Notes: generated from the letters alone by a model not told the origin. 46,860 nt of DNA from Spirochaetaceae bacterium (GCA_003452735.1 DMNL01000041.1:1-46860); one strand, 5' to 3'; numbered from the stretch's first letter, positions 6,819-16,483 are shown. Numbers and translations: made by a program.

Positions 6819-9251
6819 TTATCGATTTTGAAAAACAGGCGATTCTTCAGGCCTTGACAGCATGGGTTCTTCTATATTCATTTGTTCTGTGGAGTCTATA
6901 GGCTCCGGAGCAATGACAGGGCCATGTAGCTCGCAGAATTTTGTGGGCTCTGTACCCTCAAGGTAAAGCAGATTTACTGTTCCATCAGAGCAGAATTCGG
7001 TTGGGAGCTGTCCAGAAAGGGCACATACCGTCGCAGAGACAAGGCCTGATTCAGGCTTGGAGAAGTTCTTGTATTGCAGGCCAAGATGGATATCGCGCAT
7101 ATAATTTGCCCAGACAGGAGCCGCAAGTGTAGCCCCTGTCTGAGAAACTCCAAGAGAGTTGCCTGGCCGATCGAAGCCAAGCCATACGGCAGTGGTGTAA
7201 TATGGGCTTGAGCCAATAGTCCAGGCATCAGCCCAATTTTCCGTTGTGCCAGTTTTGCCAATAACGGGGATGACATATGATTTGCCATCTGCTGTTTTTT
7301 GCCTAAAAATAGAGCCTGATTGTGTTGTACCAGCAAGGGTTCCCGAAGAGACGACTCTCTTTAGCATATCGATCATTATCGCCGCATTTTGCGACGAAAT
7401 AACCTGTGGAGATTTCTGTCGAAGAGCCTGTATTGCATCTTTTTCTGGTTCAGCAATGATATTGCCATAACGGTCTTCGATATATCGTATGGCAATGGGG
7501 GTTATTGCTTTTCCTCCATTTGCAAATACTGCATATGCTCTTGCCATTTTAAGCGGTGTGACTCCAATTACTCCTAGCGCAAGAGGATAATATCGAGGGA
7601 AGGTCTTGCGTATCTCTATTGGATCTGTTATGTCGAGGAGAGCTGCTGCCCGTGAAATTGCAGCATCGAAGCCAACTGTTTGGAGCACTTTGACTGATGC
7701 GACATTCATAGAATAAGCAAGGGCCTGCCATGCGAGAACAGATCCCTTCCATTCGCCCTTGAAATTTTGAGGAGTGTAGGGGGTACCATCTTCATTGTAG
7801 AAAGTTGTTGGTTCGTCGAGAATGTAAGTTCCCTCGGTGATTTTTCTGGAATCTATGGCTGCAGAATAATATAGAGGTTTGAAGGTAGATCCAGGCATAA
7901 TATTCGACTGGGTCGCCCGAATGAGCTGATTTGCCTGACTATAGTCTGAGCCTCCAACAAGCGCAAGGATATATCCCGTATTGTTGTCGATCGTCACAAG
8001 TGCACCCTCTACCGTGCTCTTTTCAAGTTCGGTATTTATCTTGGCTGAAGCTGCTCCAACATAAGGCTTTAGAGAGGGTATATTGAGCATAAGACTCGTG
8101 GCGTCCAAAATTGGATTAATAATTTCAAGGAAGTAATTCAACGAAGCCGACTCATTTCGACTTTGCGGTGCATAAAGCGTCGGAATGTCGAAGGTAAGAC
8201 CTAATAGCTCAATAATAGGTATATAAGTTCTCTCTGCTTCGGTGAGACGTTGAGATGTAGCTGTCTTAAAGGAAGCATTGGCAGTCTCAATACCTCGCTT
8301 CATATAGAGATCCGCCGCTGCCTGTTTATCGAGATCTAGTGTGGTATAGACAGATAGACCATCGCTATATATATCGATTGAACCATAAAACGTGTCTTCT
8401 AATTGACGTCTGACATATTCGCTGAACCATGGAGCCTTATCTTCGCGGCGATAGTATGCAGATACAGCTACCCTTGAATAATCAAAAGAAGCCCAATATG
8501 CGTCGAAAGATTCATCGGCTTCGGCTCTCGAGATGACATGGCGAGCTACCATTTGGTCGAGTATTTCCTTTGAACGCTCGCGAGCGAGCATAGGATTTCG
8601 GAAAGGGTTGTAACGCGATGGGCTTGAGAGTTGGATTGCAAGAATGGCTGCTTCAGCAGGAGTACAATCCTTGGCTGGATGATCAAAAAAGTAGCGACTT
8701 GCAGCTTCAACACCATAGACAGCAGGGCCCATTATCATGCGGTTGAGATACATTTCAAGTATTTCTTCTTTCGTGAAACGGCGCTCAAGCTGTAGGGCCC
8801 ACCAGAGTTCCTTTAGCTTCCGCTCTAAGCTAAAAATCCTGCGATCCGCATATAGAGTGCCTGCCAGTTGCTGAGTGATTGTAGATCCACCCCCAAGATT
8901 CTTGCCTAGAATTTGGCCAATAGCGGCACGCATAATAGATCTGAGATTGAATCCGTGATGTGAATAGAACGACTGATCTTCTCTCGTAATAAAAGCTTCG
9001 ATCAAATGATCAGGCAATTCCTTTATTGAAATAGGAATTCTTTGCTCTTCTGCAAAGAATTCTGTAATGAGCCTGCCATTGATATCATAGATCTTTGTAG
9101 GAAGCGCTGTTTCGAACTCAGTGAAATTCTCTGTCCTTATAGTATTGACAGTTTCCGCCAAGGCGAGGCCAAGTCCAGCTCCCAATGCTGCTGTTAAAAC
9201 CAACATTAGCCCAATGAAGGCATATATTGCCTTGGGCTTTCGCAATCTCAT
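6819..9251 (-). CDS. mrcA: Bifunctional penicillin-binding protein 1A
   Basis: This 810-residue class A PBP polymerises lipid II and cross-links peptidoglycan. An N-terminal membrane anchor (about 9-32) is followed by a GT51 transglycosylase domain with REDQSFYSHHG (catalytic Glu91) and GGGSTITQQLAGT (about 120-132). The transpeptidase domain has the serine motif STFK (Ser455, Lys458), SMN (514-516) and KTGTTE (from 666), so all catalytic motifs of both domains are intact. The insert between the domains is typical of PBP1A. ATG 9251 is the only start that keeps the anchor, and it has no Shine-Dalgarno sequence. A near-consensus promoter ends 8 bases upstream, so the transcript is predicted to be leaderless. 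Confidence 0.95.
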   Translation of the reverse strand: MRLRKPKAIYAFIGLMLVLTAALGAGLGLALAETVNTIRTENFTEFETALPTKIYDINGRLITEFFAEEQRIPISIKELPDHLIEAFITREDQSFYSHHGFNLRSIMRAAIGQILGKNLGGGSTITQQLAGTLYADRRIFSLERKLKELWWALQLERRFTKEEILEMYLNRMIMGPAVYGVEAASRYFFDHPAKDCTPAEAAILAIQLSSPSRYNPFRNPMLARERSKEILDQMVARHVISRAEADESFDAYWASFDYSRVAVSAYYRREDKAPWFSEYVRRQLEDTFYGSIDIYSDGLSVYTTLDLDKQAAADLYMKRGIETANASFKTATSQRLTEAERTYIPIIELLGLTFDIPTLYAPQSRNESASLNYFLEIINPILDATSLMLNIPSLKPYVGAASAKINTELEKSTVEGALVTIDNNTGYILALVGGSDYSQANQLIRATQSNIMPGSTFKPLYYSAAIDSRKITEGTYILDEPTTFYNEDGTPYTPQNFKGEWKGSVLAWQALAYSMNVASVKVLQTVGFDAAISRAAALLDITDPIEIRKTFPRYYPLALGVIGVTPLKMARAYAVFANGGKAITPIAIRYIEDRYGNIIAEPEKDAIQALRQKSPQVISSQNAAIMIDMLKRVVSSGTLAGTTQSGSIFRQKTADGKSYVIPVIGKTGTTENWADAWTIGSSPYYTTAVWLGFDRPGNSLGVSQTGATLAAPVWANYMRDIHLGLQYKNFSKPESGLVSATVCALSGQLPTEFCSDGTVNLLYLEGTEPTKFCELHGPVIAPEPIDSTEQMNIEEPMLSRPEESPVFQNR

Positions 9252-9259
9252 GGCATTAG

Positions 9260-9287
9260 ATTATAGATAGGATGAAGTTTTGGTCAA
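9260..9287 (-). promoter_or_regulatory. Promoter of the PBP1A gene, placed for a leaderless mRNA
   Basis: On the minus strand TTGACC (9287-9282), a 16-base spacer and a perfect TATAAT (9265-9260) are followed by CTAATGCC and then the ATG at 9251. Transcription would begin 0-2 bases before the start codon. Confidence 0.65.
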
Positions 9288-9349
9288 TCTTAAATAATTA
9301 AAAAGGTATAGATGTTTTTTAGAAATTTGGATAGATTGATGCGAATCGA

Positions 9350-9379
9350 TTGACTCTTTTGCCTAATCGATACTATTTT
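9350..9379 (+). promoter_or_regulatory. Candidate promoter for gap-pgk
   Basis: TTGACT at 9350-9355 is followed after 18 bases by TATTTT (9374-9379), with TACTAT overlapping it at 15 bases. Neither arrangement is ideal. The rest of the 196-base gap before gap is AT-rich and shows nothing else clear beyond the divergent PBP1A promoter. Confidence 0.4.
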
Positions 9380-9432
9380 ATTTTTATTATAAGCTAATCA
9401 CAGGTGCCTTTTGAGCGCCTTGTCAAACTTAG

Positions 9433-10536
<1,104 letters not shown>

Positions 10537-10557
10537 GATGCATCTAAGGAGATCTCA

Positions 10558-11817
10558 ATGATCAAGACTGTCCGAGATATTTCGCTGACAGGCAAGCGGA
10601 TAATAATGCGTGTTGATTTCAATGTGCCCATGAAAGATGGGATTGTGCAGGATGATACGCGTATTGTGGCTGCGCTGCCAACTATAAAGTATATCCTTGA
10701 GCAAAAGCCAAAAAGTTTGGTTCTAATGTCTCATCTTGGAGATCCGGAAAAGGATGCAGCTAAAGCCAAAGAAAAAGCCGATAAGGAAGGGAAGCCTTTC
10801 GATCTAGAAAAATATTTTGCCGGCAAACATCGCATGAAACCTGTCGCAGATTATCTTTCAAAGCTTCTTGGTGTCGAAGTGGTCTTTCTGCCATCTTGTT
10901 TTGGTCAAAAAGCTGCTATCGATGCGCTTCCTTTTGGATCAGTAGCAATGCTAGAGAATACACGCTTCCATAAAGAAGAGACAGCAAAAGATCCGACATT
11001 GCAAGAAGTCTTGGCAAAAGAGCTTGCGTCCTATGGTGAGATATATGTAAATGATGCTTTTGGATCGGCTCATAGAGCCCATGCAAGTACAGCGACGATT
11101 GCTAAGTTCGTACCAACAGCGGTTGGTGGGCTATTGATGGAAAAAGAGGTGGCAAATCTTGAACCCATGCTCCATAATCCTCCCAAACCGATGGTGGCAA
11201 TTATCGGAGGAGCAAAGGTATCATCGAAAATAGGCGTTCTCGAGAACCTACTGAAGAATGCTTCTGCCTTGATAATCGGAGGAGGCATGGCCTTTACCTT
11301 TCTCAAGGCAATAGGAGTGACTATAGGAAACAGTCTGGTGGAAGACGATTTTCTCGAAACAGCAAATATGCTTCTTGAGAAAGCTGCCAATAAAGATGTC
11401 AAAGTGGTTCTTCCGGTGGATCATATTGCTGCTGACCGTTTTGCACCCGATGCAAAGCCCATCATCGTGGACTCGCAAGCATTGCCCGATAATCTCATCG
11501 GACTCGACATTGGTCCAAAAACACTAGCTCTGTATGCAGAGACTCTCGAAGATGCAAAGAGCGTGCTATGGAATGGACCTGTTGGGGTTTTTGAATTCGA
11601 TGCTTTTGCAAAGGGCACAGAGGAGGTTGCCAAACTTGTTGCAGAAGCAACAGAGAGGGGAGCCCTTACGGTTGTGGGAGGAGGCGATTCGGTTGCGGCT
11701 GTCAATAAGTTCGGGCTTGCTTCCAAAATGAGCCATGTTTCTACAGGCGGCGGAGCCTCTCTAGAATACCTCGAAGGCAAAGTTCTTCCTGGCATTGCAT
11801 GTCTTGAGCAGAAATAG
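10558..11817 (+). CDS. pgk: Phosphoglycerate kinase
   Basis: PGK transfers phosphate from 1,3-bisphosphoglycerate to ADP. The 419 residues begin with the conserved RVDFNVPMKDG and include LMSHLGDP, EEVANLEPM-type linker sequence after GGLLMEKE, the nucleotide loop IIGGAKVSSKI, the hinge region WNGPVGVFEF and the glycine-rich GGGDSVAAV near the end. The charged insert after SHLGDPEKD (many Lys and Ala) makes it slightly longer than the usual 395 residues, as in other spirochaetes. AAGGAG stands 7 bases before the ATG. It forms an operon with gap and ends at a strong terminator, which separates it from the cysteine genes. Confidence 0.98.
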   Translation: MIKTVRDISLTGKRIIMRVDFNVPMKDGIVQDDTRIVAALPTIKYILEQKPKSLVLMSHLGDPEKDAAKAKEKADKEGKPFDLEKYFAGKHRMKPVADYLSKLLGVEVVFLPSCFGQKAAIDALPFGSVAMLENTRFHKEETAKDPTLQEVLAKELASYGEIYVNDAFGSAHRAHASTATIAKFVPTAVGGLLMEKEVANLEPMLHNPPKPMVAIIGGAKVSSKIGVLENLLKNASALIIGGGMAFTFLKAIGVTIGNSLVEDDFLETANMLLEKAANKDVKVVLPVDHIAADRFAPDAKPIIVDSQALPDNLIGLDIGPKTLALYAETLEDAKSVLWNGPVGVFEFDAFAKGTEEVAKLVAEATERGALTVVGGGDSVAAVNKFGLASKMSHVSTGGGASLEYLEGKVLPGIACLEQK

Positions 11818-11846
11818 GCCTCCCTTTCGGTTTAGCAAGCATATAT

Positions 11847-11878
11847 AGCGGCCGCCCGAAAGGGTGGCTGCTTTTTTA
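11847..11878 (+). terminator. Strong intrinsic terminator after pgk
   Basis: AGCGGCCGCCC and GGGTGGCTGCT pair in an 11-bp stem (two G-T wobbles) closed by a GAAA tetraloop and followed directly by six T residues. It is the best intrinsic terminator in the window. Confidence 0.9.
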
Positions 11879-11898
11879 TATATGATCGAGTTAAGCGC

Positions 11899-11951
11899 CG
11901 CTCTATATTAGACGCTCCTCTATATGGGTCGTTATTCATGGCAACTGCCAT
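11899..11951 (+). promoter_or_regulatory. Repeats and dyad upstream of cysK
   Basis: Two imperfect direct repeats, CGCTCTATAT (11899-11908) and CGCTCCTCTATAT (11913-11925), are followed by a perfect dyad ATGGCA-AC-TGCCAT (11938-11951). They sit between the pgk terminator and the cysK ribosome-binding site. TATATT or TATATG within the repeats could be a -10, but no good -35 is visible, as might be expected of an activator-dependent promoter. Confidence 0.35.
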
Positions 11952-11974
11952 AGATTTACTAAAGGAGTCCAAAA

Positions 11975-12901
11975 ATGCATATATATGAGAATATAACAGA
12001 GCTAATCGGTAATACTCCAATGCTCTATCTTAATGAGCTTGGTAAGGATTTGCCATGCAAGATAGCAGCAAAGCTAGAATTTGAGAATCCAAGTCATTCA
12101 GTAAAAGATAGACCTGCGCTTGCCATGGTGCTAGAAGCCGAGAAAAATGGGCAATTACATTCTGGAATGACTATTCTAGAGCCGACTAGCGGTAATATGG
12201 GCATTTCGCTCGCCATGATTGCGGCAGTACGTGGCTATAGATGCCTAATTATCATGCCTGAGTCAATGTCGCTTGAACGCCGAGCCATTATGAAAGCCTA
12301 TGGAGCAGAAGTGATTCTAACGCCTGAGAGACAGGGAATGTCTGGATCCATTGCCGAGGCTAAGCGACTGTTATCTATGTATCCAAATCAATATTTTATG
12401 CCTATGCAATTCGAGAATCCCGCTAATCCCGATGCTCATAGGTCTAGCACGGCACAAGAAATTCTCCGAGATACAGACGGGAAGGTCGATATGGTAATTG
12501 CGGGAGTCGGGACAGGAGGGACAATCACTGGAATAGGTGAAGCATTGAAAAGAATAAAACCAGAGCTAGAAATAATCGCAGTAGAACCTGCGGGGTCTCC
12601 AGTGCTCTCCGGCGGATCTCCTGGATCTCATGGCATTATGGGAATTGGTGCAGGATTCGTACCATCTATTTTAAACACCTCCATCTACAATGAAGTAATA
12701 GCAGTCAGCGATGAAGATTCTTATGTCATGGCTAGACGTGCTGCAAAGGAAGAAGGATTGCTAGTCGGAATTTCTTCAGGAGCTGTCATCTATGCTGCAC
12801 TAAAGATTGCTTCTAGACCTCAAAACAGAGGAAAACTAATTGTGGGAATCCTTGCTTCTAGTGGAGAACGATATCTTTCTACACCGCTCTTTATAGATTA
12901 G
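11975..12901 (+). CDS. cysK: Cysteine synthase (O-acetylserine sulfhydrylase)
   Basis: CysK makes cysteine from O-acetylserine and sulfide using PLP. The 308 residues include IGNTPMLYL, the PLP lysine Lys44 in HSVKDRPA, the substrate loop TSGNMGISLA (usually TSGNTG), and the phosphate-binding loop GVGTGGTITG. The length is typical. AAAGGAG precedes the ATG by 7 bases. It is followed by cysE, the enzyme that supplies O-acetylserine, after 53 bases, so the pair forms a complete two-step route from serine. The upstream repeats and dyad suggest regulation separate from the glycolytic genes on either side. CysM is an alternative name, but the adjacency to cysE favours CysK. Confidence 0.92.
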   Translation: MHIYENITELIGNTPMLYLNELGKDLPCKIAAKLEFENPSHSVKDRPALAMVLEAEKNGQLHSGMTILEPTSGNMGISLAMIAAVRGYRCLIIMPESMSLERRAIMKAYGAEVILTPERQGMSGSIAEAKRLLSMYPNQYFMPMQFENPANPDAHRSSTAQEILRDTDGKVDMVIAGVGTGGTITGIGEALKRIKPELEIIAVEPAGSPVLSGGSPGSHGIMGIGAGFVPSILNTSIYNEVIAVSDEDSYVMARRAAKEEGLLVGISSGAVIYAALKIASRPQNRGKLIVGILASSGERYLSTPLFID

Positions 12902-12954
12902 AAAGCTTGATAGCATAGAGAAGTGTAGAGAACAGAGATTGTAGAGGATTTCAA

Positions 12955-13701
12955 ATGAAAATAGGTATTTCTGTCAAGAAGCCATCGCTTCTAAGAATAA
13001 TGAGGACAGATATCCAAACTGTTCTCGAGCGAGATCCAGCAGCCAGGACAAGAATAGAGGTATTGCTTACATATCCAGGTTTGCATGCACTATGGAGCCA
13101 TAGATTTTCTCATTTTTTGTGGAATCGAGGATCTAGACTTTTTGCTCGTATTCTCTCGAATATTACAAGGTGTCTAACAGGCATTGAGATTCATCCCGCG
13201 GCTAAAATTGGCTCAAGCTTTTTTATCGATCATGGAATGGGTGTCGTGATTGGTGAAACCGCTATAATAGGCAAGGATGTAACCCTTTATCATGGAGTCA
13301 CTCTTGGAGGAACTTCTCTCGAAAAGAAAAAGCGCCATCCCACTATTGGAGATAGAGTTACTATTGGAGCAGGAGCAAAGATTTTAGGAGACATAAGCAT
13401 TGGCGATGATTCGCGAATTGGAGCTAATGCTGTGGTTGTAAAGAATGTTCCGCCCAATTCGGTGGTCGTTGGTATACCAGGTCAGGTAATTAGGCGAAAT
13501 ATACCTCATACAGCCCAAGACAAGCCAGATCTTCACCATGAGAGAATTCCAGATGTAATTGGACAACGCATTAGCGAACTTATGCAGAGAGTAAGCGCAC
13601 TTGAAGAAGCACTTTCGGCTATTCAGATAAAAGGAATAATTGAAGAAAGAACTGGAGATGAAGAAGGTCAACCTGATCCTATTGAGCATGGAGCGCCATA
13701 G
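12955..13701 (+). CDS. cysE: Serine O-acetyltransferase
   Basis: This enzyme acetylates serine for cysteine synthesis. Residues about 15-80 form the helical N-terminal part ([28 protein letters not shown]). From about 80 on the protein is a left-handed beta-helix of hexapeptide repeats ([39 protein letters not shown]) containing the catalytic His of DHG. The C-terminus lacks a recognisable terminal isoleucine peptide for docking into CysK and instead runs on for about 50 residues into a charged tail, so formation of the classical cysteine synthase complex is uncertain. AGAGGA lies before the ATG. It is likely cotranscribed with cysK. Confidence 0.93.
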   Translation: MKIGISVKKPSLLRIMRTDIQTVLERDPAARTRIEVLLTYPGLHALWSHRFSHFLWNRGSRLFARILSNITRCLTGIEIHPAAKIGSSFFIDHGMGVVIGETAIIGKDVTLYHGVTLGGTSLEKKKRHPTIGDRVTIGAGAKILGDISIGDDSRIGANAVVVKNVPPNSVVVGIPGQVIRRNIPHTAQDKPDLHHERIPDVIGQRISELMQRVSALEEALSAIQIKGIIEERTGDEEGQPDPIEHGAP

Positions 13702-13702
13702 C

Positions 13703-13731
13703 TTTACCAAAAAAATCGATAAGTATAGTAT
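13703..13731 (+). promoter_or_regulatory. Promoter for tpiA
   Basis: TTTACC (13703-13708), exactly 17 bases and TAGTAT (13726-13731) lie just after the cysE stop codon. The start of transcription would fall near 13738, leaving a leader of about 70 bases that opens with a stem-loop. Confidence 0.55.
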
Positions 13732-13740
13732 TCATGAGCT

Positions 13741-13776
13741 AAGGCTGCACCTCTTTAGTTAAACGAGGACAGCTTT
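13741..13776 (+). promoter_or_regulatory. Stem-loop at the 5' end of the tpiA leader
   Basis: AAGGCTG pairs with CAGCTTT (one wobble) and CCTC with GAGG around a loop TTTAGTTAAAC. It starts about 3 bases after the predicted tpiA transcription start. It could also act as a weak terminator for cysK-cysE, but the following T run is short. Confidence 0.35.
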
Positions 13777-13809
13777 ATACCAGCATTAAGTCGAGGGAGA
13801 AATAATAGG

Positions 13810-14559
13810 ATGAAACGCTATTTTATTGCAGGCAATTGGAAAATGCATAAGACCATACCAGAGGCTATTGAACTGGCATCTGAGTTGAAAGAAAGATTAG
13901 CAGATTGCAAAGAGAAACTTATGATTGCTCCGCCATTTACGGCGCTATATTCGGTTGCTCAGGTTCTAAAGGGTAGCAATATCTTGCTTGGAGCACAGAA
14001 TATGGGTCCCGAGGAGAGTGGAGCACACACTGGTGAGATCTCGGTTATCATGCTGAAGGACATTGGTGTTCGAGTGGTCATCCTGGGTCACTCAGAGCGC
14101 AGACATACTTATGGCGAGAGCGATGCGCTTATAAATGCAAAGGTAAAGCTTGCACTAAAGCACGATCTAGAAGCAATTCTCTGTGTTGGCGAGACGCTCG
14201 AGGAACGCGAGCGGGGCGTTCTAGAGAATGTAATACGACGGCAGCTGACCGAAGGTCTCAGAGGGGTTGATACCTCCATGCTTGCCAATGTCACCATTGC
14301 TTATGAGCCTGTCTGGGCTATTGGCACTGGAAAAACCGCTACACCCGAAGATGCCGATGCTGTGCATGCTTTTTGTCGTCAAGTTATTGCTGAACTTTAT
14401 AGCTCTGATATGGCGAAAAACATAGTAATACAATATGGTGGTTCCGTAAAGCCTGAAAATACCGCCACTCTTATGGCAAAGAAGAATATCGATGGCGCAT
14501 TGGTGGGGGGTGCAAGTCTCAAGGCTGAAAGCTTTGTGCCTATCGCTAAATTCCTTTGA
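13810..14559 (+). CDS. tpiA: Triosephosphate isomerase
   Basis: TPI interconverts dihydroxyacetone phosphate and glyceraldehyde-3-phosphate. All catalytic residues are present: Lys11 in AGNWKMHK, His94 in ILGHSERR and Glu166 in AYEPVWAIGTG, which leads into the mobile loop 6. The phosphate loop is YGGSVKPEN followed by GALVGGASL. Length (249) is normal. A GGGAG lies about 10 bases upstream of the ATG. In many bacteria tpiA follows pgk directly; here cysK-cysE separates them and tpiA appears to have its own promoter. secG follows 125 bases later. Confidence 0.97.
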   Translation: MKRYFIAGNWKMHKTIPEAIELASELKERLADCKEKLMIAPPFTALYSVAQVLKGSNILLGAQNMGPEESGAHTGEISVIMLKDIGVRVVILGHSERRHTYGESDALINAKVKLALKHDLEAILCVGETLEERERGVLENVIRRQLTEGLRGVDTSMLANVTIAYEPVWAIGTGKTATPEDADAVHAFCRQVIAELYSSDMAKNIVIQYGGSVKPENTATLMAKKNIDGALVGGASLKAESFVPIAKFL

Positions 14560-14581
14560 TTTATAAATTATCTATAAGGTA

Positions 14582-14610
14582 TTGCTTCAATGGAGACTTT
14601 GCGCTAGTAT
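14582..14610 (+). promoter_or_regulatory. Candidate promoter for secG
   Basis: TTGCTT (14582-14587), 17 bases and TAGTAT (14605-14610) lie between tpiA and secG. The -10 is the same hexamer as in the tpiA promoter. Confidence 0.45.
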
Positions 14611-14684
14611 AGCTTTTCGGATTGAGAATATCCCTGAAAAGTTATTTTTCTGCAGTCAAATGAACTTGTAACTGGAGAGAGAGA

Positions 14685-15080
14685 ATGGGTTTCTTCAGCA
14701 TATTGCTGCTTGTTATCTTTGTAATTGTATGCCTCCTGCTTATCTTTTTTGTGATTATCCAAGATGAAGAATCTGATTCAATAGGGGGGATTTTTGCAAG
14801 CGGTGCTCAGAGCGCCTTTGGTTCTAGGACATCGAATATTGTGGTGCGGATAACCTATGTGCTTGGCGGTCTATTCTTTGTCATCGCCTTTTCCCTTGCA
14901 ATATTGAATAAATCTTCAACAGGGAATATCCAGAAAGTAGTAGAACAAGAATCTACCCAAACAGCGACTAGCGAATGGTGGAATTCCCAGGGCGATGGGG
15001 ATCAGTCTGTCCAAAGTCAGCTTGCGCCACAGGACCAGACAACCCAACCAGAGGGGCTTAATACACCCGCCACTAAATAG
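14685..15080 (+). CDS. secG: Preprotein translocase subunit SecG
   Basis: SecG is the small accessory subunit of the SecYEG channel. Two membrane segments (about 4-26 and 54-74) flank the characteristic cytoplasmic loop FASGAQSAFGSRTSN, in which the GxxxAFG-like turn is the family signature. The C-terminal tail of about 55 residues is hydrophilic, rich in Gln, Ser and Thr, and longer than in enterobacteria. GGAGAG precedes the ATG. Placement downstream of tpiA is common in several phyla. A candidate own promoter lies at 14582-14610. The 146 bases after it hold only a weak hairpin near 15120-15155 and a short palindrome. Confidence 0.92.
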   Translation: MGFFSILLLVIFVIVCLLLIFFVIIQDEESDSIGGIFASGAQSAFGSRTSNIVVRITYVLGGLFFVIAFSLAILNKSSTGNIQKVVEQESTQTATSEWWNSQGDGDQSVQSQLAPQDQTTQPEGLNTPATK

Positions 15081-15177
15081 CTCTTTTCCCGCTTAATTCA
15101 AAAGGCTGGAACCCAAAGGAAGGCACGGAAGCGTGTTATTCTGTGCTTTTATTCTATGAAGAATTAGTGTGAAATTG

Positions 15178-15190
15178 CGTATTCAATACG
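15178..15190 (+). promoter_or_regulatory. 13-base palindrome upstream of the flavodoxin-like gene
   Basis: CGTATT-C-AATACG is a perfect dyad 36 bases before the ATG at 15227. TTGCGT overlaps its left arm. It could be an operator for the downstream genes, but nothing confirms this. Confidence 0.25.
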
Positions 15191-15226
15191 TAACTAGCTA
15201 ATTCATATGGATGTTTTCTAATTATT

Positions 15227-15625
15227 ATGCGAATTGGAATAAATGCTATTGGATCAAGAAGACTTTCTTCAGTTTCTAATGCAATGCTGCATTCATTGAA
15301 AGAGAAAGGTCATGATTCAATTCTGACATCAGAATATTCCTATAGCCTTGGATCCTTTGATTTCCTTATCTTTCTAACGGAACCAAAGGGTATGTTTGGT
15401 GGTCTCTTGTCCTCAGTTGCTCAGGATCTGGCAAAATCTGGAGATCTAGTGGGGAAACGTTGTCTTGCTATGGTGCAAAAAAGAGGATTCAGATCAAGTC
15501 ATACACTTAAGAAATTTATGGAAGCACTAGAGCACGAGGGCCTAGTGATCGTACAAGGCGAAGTCTTTTCCAATATCGATACTGCGATTCATATAATCGC
15601 GGAGGTTCCTCTGAAACGCGGATGA
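15227..15625 (+). CDS. Small flavodoxin-like hypothetical protein
   Basis: The 132-residue protein has an alternating strand-helix pattern: MRIGINAIG as first strand, FDFLIFLTEPKGMFGGLL resembling the second flavodoxin loop, GKRCLAMVQKRG as a central strand, then an amphipathic helix and GLVIVQGEVF. This is the layout of a flavodoxin or flavodoxin-like fold. The N-terminal phosphate loop that would bind FMN (T/S-rich TxTGNT) is absent, replaced by GSRRLSSVS. It may therefore not bind FMN in the usual way. The function is unknown. The TGA is 3 bases before the ATG of the J-domain gene, so the two are likely coupled. No clear ribosome-binding site is present. Confidence 0.55.
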   Translation: MRIGINAIGSRRLSSVSNAMLHSLKEKGHDSILTSEYSYSLGSFDFLIFLTEPKGMFGGLLSSVAQDLAKSGDLVGKRCLAMVQKRGFRSSHTLKKFMEALEHEGLVIVQGEVFSNIDTAIHIIAEVPLKRG

Positions 15626-15628
15626 ACA

Positions 15629-16483
15629 ATGAAAAATTATTATGAGATTCTTGGTGTAGAACAAGATTCGAGCCAAAAGGATATAAAAAGCGCATTTAGA
15701 AGACAAGCAAAGCGTCTCCATCCAGATATGTATTATTCTACAGGGAAAGCCAGATCTGAGGAGTCACCTGCAACGCTTCGCGAATCAGCCATGAGGCTTA
15801 TCCTCGAGGCATATAAGATATTATCTGATGCTGAAAAACGAAGAATCTACGATAGAGAGCTTCAAAGGAAAGAGAAAGAGAACAAAGGATTTGATTATCG
15901 CGAATTCCTTAAAATGCGAGCAGACGATCCTCAAAGCCAAGCAAAACTGATAGTTTTTGATCTTCTGCATGGTTTCGAGGAAGAAGCAATATGGATCTAT
16001 GAAAGGAGTAAGAGCTTTCAAGATTTCCGGCTTGAGCGTTGGCTCGAGCGTGGAGAAGCCATGGATTGCGAGTACTGCATCGCAGAGGAATATGAAAAGC
16101 GAGGCAAATACATCAAGGCTTACCAGATCTACAAGAAGGTTATACAGATGGAGATGGAAAAGCCCTGGTTTAGGTACTACTTTGATGTTGTCGCTCTTCA
16201 ATTTAGGTTGCTTGTTTTGCAGAAATTGCCTGGAAAGATAGACGAAGACGATTATCTAGATAGGCTAGATGAAGCGATTGAATTAGGAATTTCGCCGCGA
16301 GAGACTGCGCAATATCTTAGAAAAAAAGTCGAAATCTTAGTGCATAGAGGAGAAGCAGACAGAGCCGCAGAAACTCTCATGCAAATATCGCAGATCTATC
16401 CCAAGCTTGCTGGCTTTGATGCATTGCACGCAAAAGTTCAGCGTGCACTTGAGCAGCAGGTTGCACAAGATAGGGTATACTGA
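15629..16483 (+). CDS. J-domain (DnaJ-like) co-chaperone with helical C-terminal region
   Basis: Residues 1-75 are a J-domain that would stimulate an Hsp70: NYYEILGVEQDSSQKDIKSA leads to the HPD motif in RLHPDMYY, then helix III/IV with LSDAEKRRIYDRE. The typical DnaJ glycine-rich, zinc-finger and CTD regions are absent. From about residue 110 the protein is entirely helical and contains TPR-like pairs (for example CEYCIAEEYEKRGKYIKAYQ). It is thus a specialised J-protein, possibly with its own client-binding repeat domain. It follows the flavodoxin-like gene with almost no gap and precedes the SurA-like chaperone, so this is a small protein-quality cluster. Confidence 0.8.
   Translation: MKNYYEILGVEQDSSQKDIKSAFRRQAKRLHPDMYYSTGKARSEESPATLRESAMRLILEAYKILSDAEKRRIYDRELQRKEKENKGFDYREFLKMRADDPQSQAKLIVFDLLHGFEEEAIWIYERSKSFQDFRLERWLERGEAMDCEYCIAEEYEKRGKYIKAYQIYKKVIQMEMEKPWFRYYFDVVALQFRLLVLQKLPGKIDEDDYLDRLDEAIELGISPRETAQYLRKKVEILVHRGEADRAAETLMQISQIYPKLAGFDALHAKVQRALEQQVAQDRVY

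Noticed and set aside
15120..15155. Terminator after secG
   Set aside because: A 7-bp stem with a wobble and a 16-base loop, followed by a broken T run, is too weak to call.
16449..16481. Promoter before the SurA-like gene (TTGAGC ... TATACT)
   Set aside because: The spacer is 21 bases and no better -35 was found; the gene is probably read from the upstream operon.
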